From positions 23,992 through 36,062 of the forward strand of contig UZAE01012603.1 of NCBI GenBank assembly GCA_900617975.1: a DNA stretch of 12,071 nt, in the 5' to 3' direction. Position 1 is the stretch's first letter. Every line of letters begins with the position of its first letter. The notes under the pieces were generated by a model. The model was not told where the DNA came from. It saw only the letters and a program-made list of their open reading frames with translations, and did not search any database. The position numbers and the translations under genes were made by a program. Positions 8,134 to 12,071 of the stretch are shown here, in pieces. This DNA comes from Rodentolepis nana (lineage: Eukaryota; Platyhelminthes; Cestoda; Cyclophyllidea; Hymenolepididae).

Positions 8134-11100
8134 ATGGATCCCTCATTAGAGATACATTATAAAGGTCATAAACGTGGCGTCACGAATGTCAGTTTTGGCC
8201 CCAACGGCAAGCAGTTGGGTATGTGTTCTCAGTGATTTGTTAGGATCTAGTTTCTTCCTCTCTTGATAATAGTCTTATGCTATGGAACTCTAAACCGCAA
8301 ACTCGAGCGATTAGATTATTGGGGCATGCTGATGAGGTTTTATGTGCTTGTTTTTCTTCAAGTGGTGACATTATCGCTTCCGCATCCAAAGATCGCACTG
8401 TTAAATTATGGCTTCCTAATACGTAGGAATTTTACTAATGTAATTTTTTAGCAAAGGAGAATCTGTGACTCTACGATCTCACACTGCTCCAGTCAGATGG
8501 GTTGATCTATCTTCTGATGGCATTTTTCTTTGCTCTGCTTCTTCTGATAAAACTGTTAAGGTTTGGAACATTCAGCGCCAGAAATTTGTTTACAGTCTAA
8601 GTAAACACAACAACTGGGTTCGTTGTTGCAAGTATGATCTTAGTAGTTTTCATATGCAGCATTTTTCAGATTTTCACCTGATTCACGACTTATATTGTCT
8701 GCTTGTGACGATAAATCTATCCGTTTATTTGATTGCCGAACACAGGACTGTGTTACCACCTATAATGAAACCCTTGGATTCGCTACTCATATCGATTTTC
8801 ATCCAAGTGAAACATGTTTCGCCTCTGCAAGTACTAATTGTGCTGTAAAGATTTGGGACCTTCGTATGAAACGTCTTGTTCAACAATATAATGGTGGGAA
8901 TATTTACTAAATAATTTAATTTCTATAGACCATTCTGGGTCTGTTCTAGGAGTCAGTTTTCATCCATCTGGGGCCTATCTCCTTTCTAGTTCTGATGATT
9001 CCACAGTTATGGTCTTTGACTTACTGGAAGGCCGTCCGATTTACACTCTTAGTGGCCACAAAGGTCCTATTTCTGCCATTTCGTTTTCCCCTAATGGGGA
9101 TTATTTCGCTTCTGGTGGCGCTGATAGTCAAGTTAGTTTGCTAATTCGGAAATTACGTTCTACTTATAATTTTCTAAGTGGGGGGGTTTTTTCCATTATA
9201 GGTATTTCTTTGGAAGACCAACTTTGATCAAAATCTTCAATCAACTAATGCTGCTCGAGATTCCGTCATGGATCTGATCAAAGTGCGGCCCTCCATATTA
9301 ACAGAACGTCGGTATGTCCGAGACACGTATTGCCCTCAGGAATATCAAAATGGGGATCAGTTATCCTCTGATCAGCAACCTCGACCGTCTATCATTCAGA
9401 AATATATTCAATATCGTGATAATTCTAATACTGAAGTTGTGAACTCTGAAACTCCTATTCGAGCTAATGAAACATTCAAAGAACCTTGCCTTCTATCCGC
9501 GAAAGTAAGTTGTTGCGGATGACTTTGTCAAATCTCCTCATAACCATCTAAATACTTACTTTGATTGATGACGACACTCGGAGCGGTGACATTTCGGTTT
9601 ATTGGCAATTGTTAATTTGTTGTCAGGTCATCTGTGTGAAGTAGATTTCTTCCCGGGTTCTACTTGCTGCGTTGTGGTATGTTGAGTTAGTTTGTGAAGA
9701 GCTTGCTGTCGAAATATTTTGCAGCTCATAGCAATTTGTGACGTTTACCTGTGGTTTTCGCCAGCTGTAATTAGCGATAGTTGTAAAATTTCCTATTTTT
9801 ACTTCTGGATGGCTACCTACGCTTCCCCCCTCCCCCCCCCCCTTCTAGAAATTTACATTCGAATGTTGATTTTAATAAGTTTGTTTTATTGAATAGAGGA
9901 TGGGGCTGGGTTTTGTGCTCTCTCAACTTCAAGTACCTTAACAAATAGTTTGTCTTGATTGTGGGGTCACCAAATGTGTTCAGTTTCAAAGTCAAAATAA
10001 ACTGCATACAGTGAAGGGGTGGATTTACCGATTAATGGAGCTATTCAGTAATGGGCAAGCAATTACCTCTTCCCCATATTTCAATGGCCGTTCGTCTCAT
10101 TAAAAATGTTCTCTTATATTCTCCTTAGGTTTTCTAATATAGAGCATGATACTTACACTGTTGTGAATATATTTTTCTCGGATCAATGCTGTGATGCACT
10201 TTGAGGGTGGTATGCGACACTCAATTAGAACTCCTTTTTTCATTATCGGCTATTTTTATCACACTACTAATTTGCTATTCGTTGGCTCATCGCTACATGC
10301 AGTCACGTGCACATCATCTTTGTTAATGCGCCAAATATTAAATGAGCTTTTTTAGGCGTTTTTTTATAAGTACATTTGTGCTCTGATCTGGTGTCCACTG
10401 GGGTGCCATTTCTGCCTATCGTTAGGTCAAGGGGAGAGAATACGGAGGTTATTTGATTCAGTTAATGTCCTCCTGCTCTCTTAATCACTTGTAGAAAAAG
10501 TCACTTGTAGCTACTAACCTAGTAATGGGGGTGTGAAGTGGGGGGGGGGCCAATTGTTGCCTACGATTTCTTCCCCAATCAGACACACCCTCGTATGCAC
10601 CACTGCTTCTTAACACCTGTTGAGGCTCCATTGGCATCTTGTCCCTCGTCTAAGTAAATGCTCTATGCAAGGCTCTGTACATACAGTCTAGTCACGCTGT
10701 GTTCTTAATGTGGTCATTTGTGTTTTCATTGGGGTCCTATCACCGTTGTCTAATCGACTCTTATAAATGATATGGTGGGGAGCAGCGTTTTTTGCATGAA
10801 CGACTTTTTTTCATACTTCTCTAAATCACTTGGTCATTCTTTGTTTATTACAAAGCGTTGAGGTCTCGAGGGAAGGAAATTGTGGCTGGACTTCGCTCCT
10901 GAGAGTAGTCAGATTTTCTATCGCTAGTAATTCAACAGACTTGTTTTAACTCGGTTGACATCAGTAGACAGCAGAATGCTTGCAGTAGAGGCTACATTCA
11001 TTCCCTCACTTTCCAAAATAAAGGCAATAATGCCTACAATGCATCTAGTAAAATACTAAAACAGGCGTTTGAATAATGTGAATTTGCGTTACCTCTTTTC

Positions 11101-11472
11101 TTAAACAAATCGATTATTCATCACTTTTATTTCTTTATGACACTCCAAAGGAAGCAGCGTTTTGCCTCTGTTTAAACTCATTGTAAGTATAATTTTGTCT
11201 GTAATCCACACAAAATTAGAGAAGCAGATAAAGGGTAAAGCGCCTGTGTAGAGTGGATGTACGTGGAAATATCACTGTCCTTGTCTTTCATATTAAGAAA
11301 AAATTAGCCAATAATCGGGCTATAACTGCCTCTTTGTTTGTTCCAGGAGAATCTGCAGAACTCGGAGGAAACTTCTTCTCCCTTAAATTTTCCTGAAAAA
11401 AAGCGGCAACAACCAGAAAATGTCATCTCTATGTTAAATAACATCTCATCTCAATTGAGTATTCTTACGCAA
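8134..11472 (+). CDS. POC1: POC1 centriolar protein homologue, WD40 repeats plus C-terminal POC1 motif (3' end uncertain)
   Basis: Exons: 8134-8218, 8251-8422, 8452-8631, 8670-8893, 8929-9131, 9202-9504 and 11347-11472, giving 431 residues; every junction is GT/AG and keeps frame. POC1 is a core protein of centrioles and basal bodies, needed for centriole stability and cilia. Seven WD40 blades fill residues about 8-294, with characteristic POC1 strings such as [31 protein letters not shown] (72-82), HTAPVR (96-101), WVRCCKFSPD (141-150), [11 protein letters not shown] and ASGGADSQV. Residues 295-389 are a poorly conserved linker. Exon 7 ends with [15 protein letters not shown], matching the conserved C-terminal POC1 helix (human: a LDxLTQT-type segment). 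The start is fixed by an in-frame TAA at 8128-8130 and by good context (AAAAATGG). The next codons lie either in a tiny exon at 11555-11572 or beyond the window. It is head-to-head with the F-box gene. Confidence 0.93.
8219..8250 (+). other. POC1 intron 1 (32 bp)
   Basis: It runs from GTATGT to ATCTAG and splits the Val29 codon (phase 1). Removing it restores [15 protein letters not shown], the expected end of WD blade 1. In-frame stops block read-through. Confidence 0.9.
8423..8451 (+). other. POC1 intron 2 (29 bp)
   Basis: It runs from GTAGGA to TTTTAG and splits the Thr86 codon (phase 2), between blades 2 and 3. It carries a TACTAAT branch-site-like motif at 8433-8439. At 29 bases it is near the lower limit known for spliceosomal introns. 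Confidence 0.9.
8632..8669 (+). other. POC1 intron 3 (38 bp)
   Basis: It runs from GTATGA to TTTCAG and splits the Lys146 codon. Splicing yields WVRCCKFSPDSRL, the conserved start of blade 4's core strands. Confidence 0.9.
8894..8928 (+). other. POC1 intron 4 (35 bp)
   Basis: It runs from GTGGGA to TATAG and splits the Asp221 codon, joining QQYN to [15 protein letters not shown]. It has a TACTAAA-like branch motif at 8905-8911. Confidence 0.9.
9132..9201 (+). other. POC1 intron 5 (70 bp)
   Basis: It runs from GTTAGT to TTATAG, in phase 0 between Gln288 and Val289, and restores [11 protein letters not shown] at the end of blade 7. It carries a run of seven G (9180-9186) immediately before the pyrimidine tract. 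Confidence 0.88.
9505..11346 (+). other. POC1 intron 6 (1,842 bp), no other gene seen inside
   Basis: It runs from GTAAGT to TTCCAG in phase 0. The donor follows Lys389 and the acceptor precedes ENLQNSEE. It is T-rich on the coding strand and contains a poly-C tract (9825-9842, one interruption) and a 10-G run (10540-10549). No open frame inside has protein-like content on either strand, though an additional small linker exon cannot be excluded. Unspliced read-through adds only VSCCG before a TGA at 9520-9522. Confidence 0.8.
9825..9842 (+). repeat. Poly-C tract in POC1 intron 6
   Basis: Six C, one T, then eleven C. It belongs to the same class of C/G homopolymers seen at 2957-2972 and elsewhere in the window. 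Confidence 0.9.
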
Positions 11473-11554
11473 GTAAGCGCAACATGATCTCTAATTGTGC
11501 TTCTTTTTGTTATGTGAATTACATTATCTTGTTTCCTTTTCAACGTGTTTCTAG

Positions 11555-11572
11555 ACTCTGAAGTATCATTGA
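11555..11572 (+). CDS. Candidate tiny terminal exon of POC1
   Basis: A strong pyrimidine-rich acceptor ending in TTTCTAG at 11554 would close an 82-bp intron begun by GTAAGC at 11473. Joined in phase 0, the exon reads TLKYH and then TGA, so the protein would end LSILTQTLKYH at 436 residues. The first Thr matches the conserved LTQT of POC1, but vertebrate POC1 continues with a coiled coil that would be missing. No canonical poly(A) signal follows before the right-edge repeat. The alternative is that the real last exon lies beyond the window. Confidence 0.35.
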   Translation, partial: TLKYH

Positions 11573-11910
11573 TCACTTGCATCACATATTTTTTTATGCA
11601 TTATCTTCTCTACTTTAACCTCTCTATCATTCAGCCGAAGCTATTGCTGTTTTGAGTTAATAGAAGTTGAATTGAATTTGCGTCAAGTAGTAGTTACCTA
11701 TAAATAGCTGACAACTGTGGAGTTGTGTTGAAAAGAACATCGTGTGTCAAAAATTTTCCTACTTGTTGAAGCTACTTGTTTTTCTGCTCATCTTAGTCAG
11801 AGAAATGCACTTTTGTGGCATCATTAATGTGGACCGGCAGGACCAATAAGCCGCCTAGCTTATGATCATGCTGGTTCATACTGCTTCTGTCATCTTTATT
11901 TGTAATTATT
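11573..11910. other. Non-coding stretch, POC1 3' flank or intron
   Basis: No protein-like open frame and no AATAAA/ATTAAA signal are visible. Weak variants (TATAAA near 11700, AATAAG near 11845) occur. It is either 3' UTR and flank or part of a further POC1 intron, depending on where the gene ends. Confidence 0.45.
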
Positions 11911-12071
11911 CTTTATTTATATCAAATGGCAGGCATTTTGATAGTTATCATAAGCCCTTTAGTTGACTTCAGGGTTCACATCAAAGTGAAAAAAAAGTGG
12001 AGAGGGGGAGGGGGGAACAGAAGAGTATTTGAAAGATGTAAAAGAGACAGACACAAAGGTAGAGTGAAAAA
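11911..12071 (+). repeat. Second copy of the inverted-repeat arm, cut by the window edge
   Basis: From about 11914 this follows the right arm of the element (from 2181 onward) in the same orientation. It shares ttttgatagttatcataag, the ttagttgacttc block, atcaaagtga, the G-rich stretch and the agatgtaaaagagacaga-like block. It lacks about 11 bases present in the first copy after the 'ttcaca' and has a longer A/G tract. It shows that the sequence is dispersed in this genome. Confidence 0.82.

Overview
The window looks like nuclear DNA of an animal, most likely a parasitic flatworm (tapeworm or fluke). The reasons are a centriole gene (POC1) split by very short introns (29-38 bases), an F-box gene of an animal-type family (FBXO4), low coding density, and dispersed non-coding repeats with microsatellites and poly-C/poly-G tracts. 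The phylum is an inference from gene architecture; no species can be named from the sequence alone. There are no operons, ribosome binding sites, CRISPR arrays or bacterial features.

Layout: positions 1-700 hold two weak exon candidates, one on the minus strand at the left edge and one on the plus strand at 384-589. Positions 700-3600 are repeat-rich and apparently non-coding. They contain a duplicated G-rich 33-mer, a degenerate tandem array with a nested 100-bp unit, a large imperfect inverted repeat (arms of about 320 bp), poly-C tracts and microsatellites. Positions 3616-5184 (minus) encode an FBXO4-like F-box protein in one long exon. Positions 5248-8133 are AT-rich and non-coding, and separate this gene from the plus-strand POC1 gene. 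POC1 starts at 8134; seven exons are visible to 11472, with five short introns and one 1.84-kb intron. Its last exon is either a tiny one at 11555-11572 or lies beyond the window. The right edge carries a second copy of the inverted-repeat arm, cut by the window end.

The two confident genes are head-to-head (FBXO4-like leftward, POC1 rightward). FBXO4 proteins are substrate receptors of SCF ubiquitin ligases; POC1 is a structural centriole/basal-body protein. Nothing in the sequence shows that they act together, although an A-rich to T-rich switch between them suggests that both transcription units may start inside the 2.9-kb gap. No complete novel biological system is evident. The points most worth following are the microintrons, the uncertain POC1 C terminus, the fold-back repeat family and the structure of the shared promoter region.
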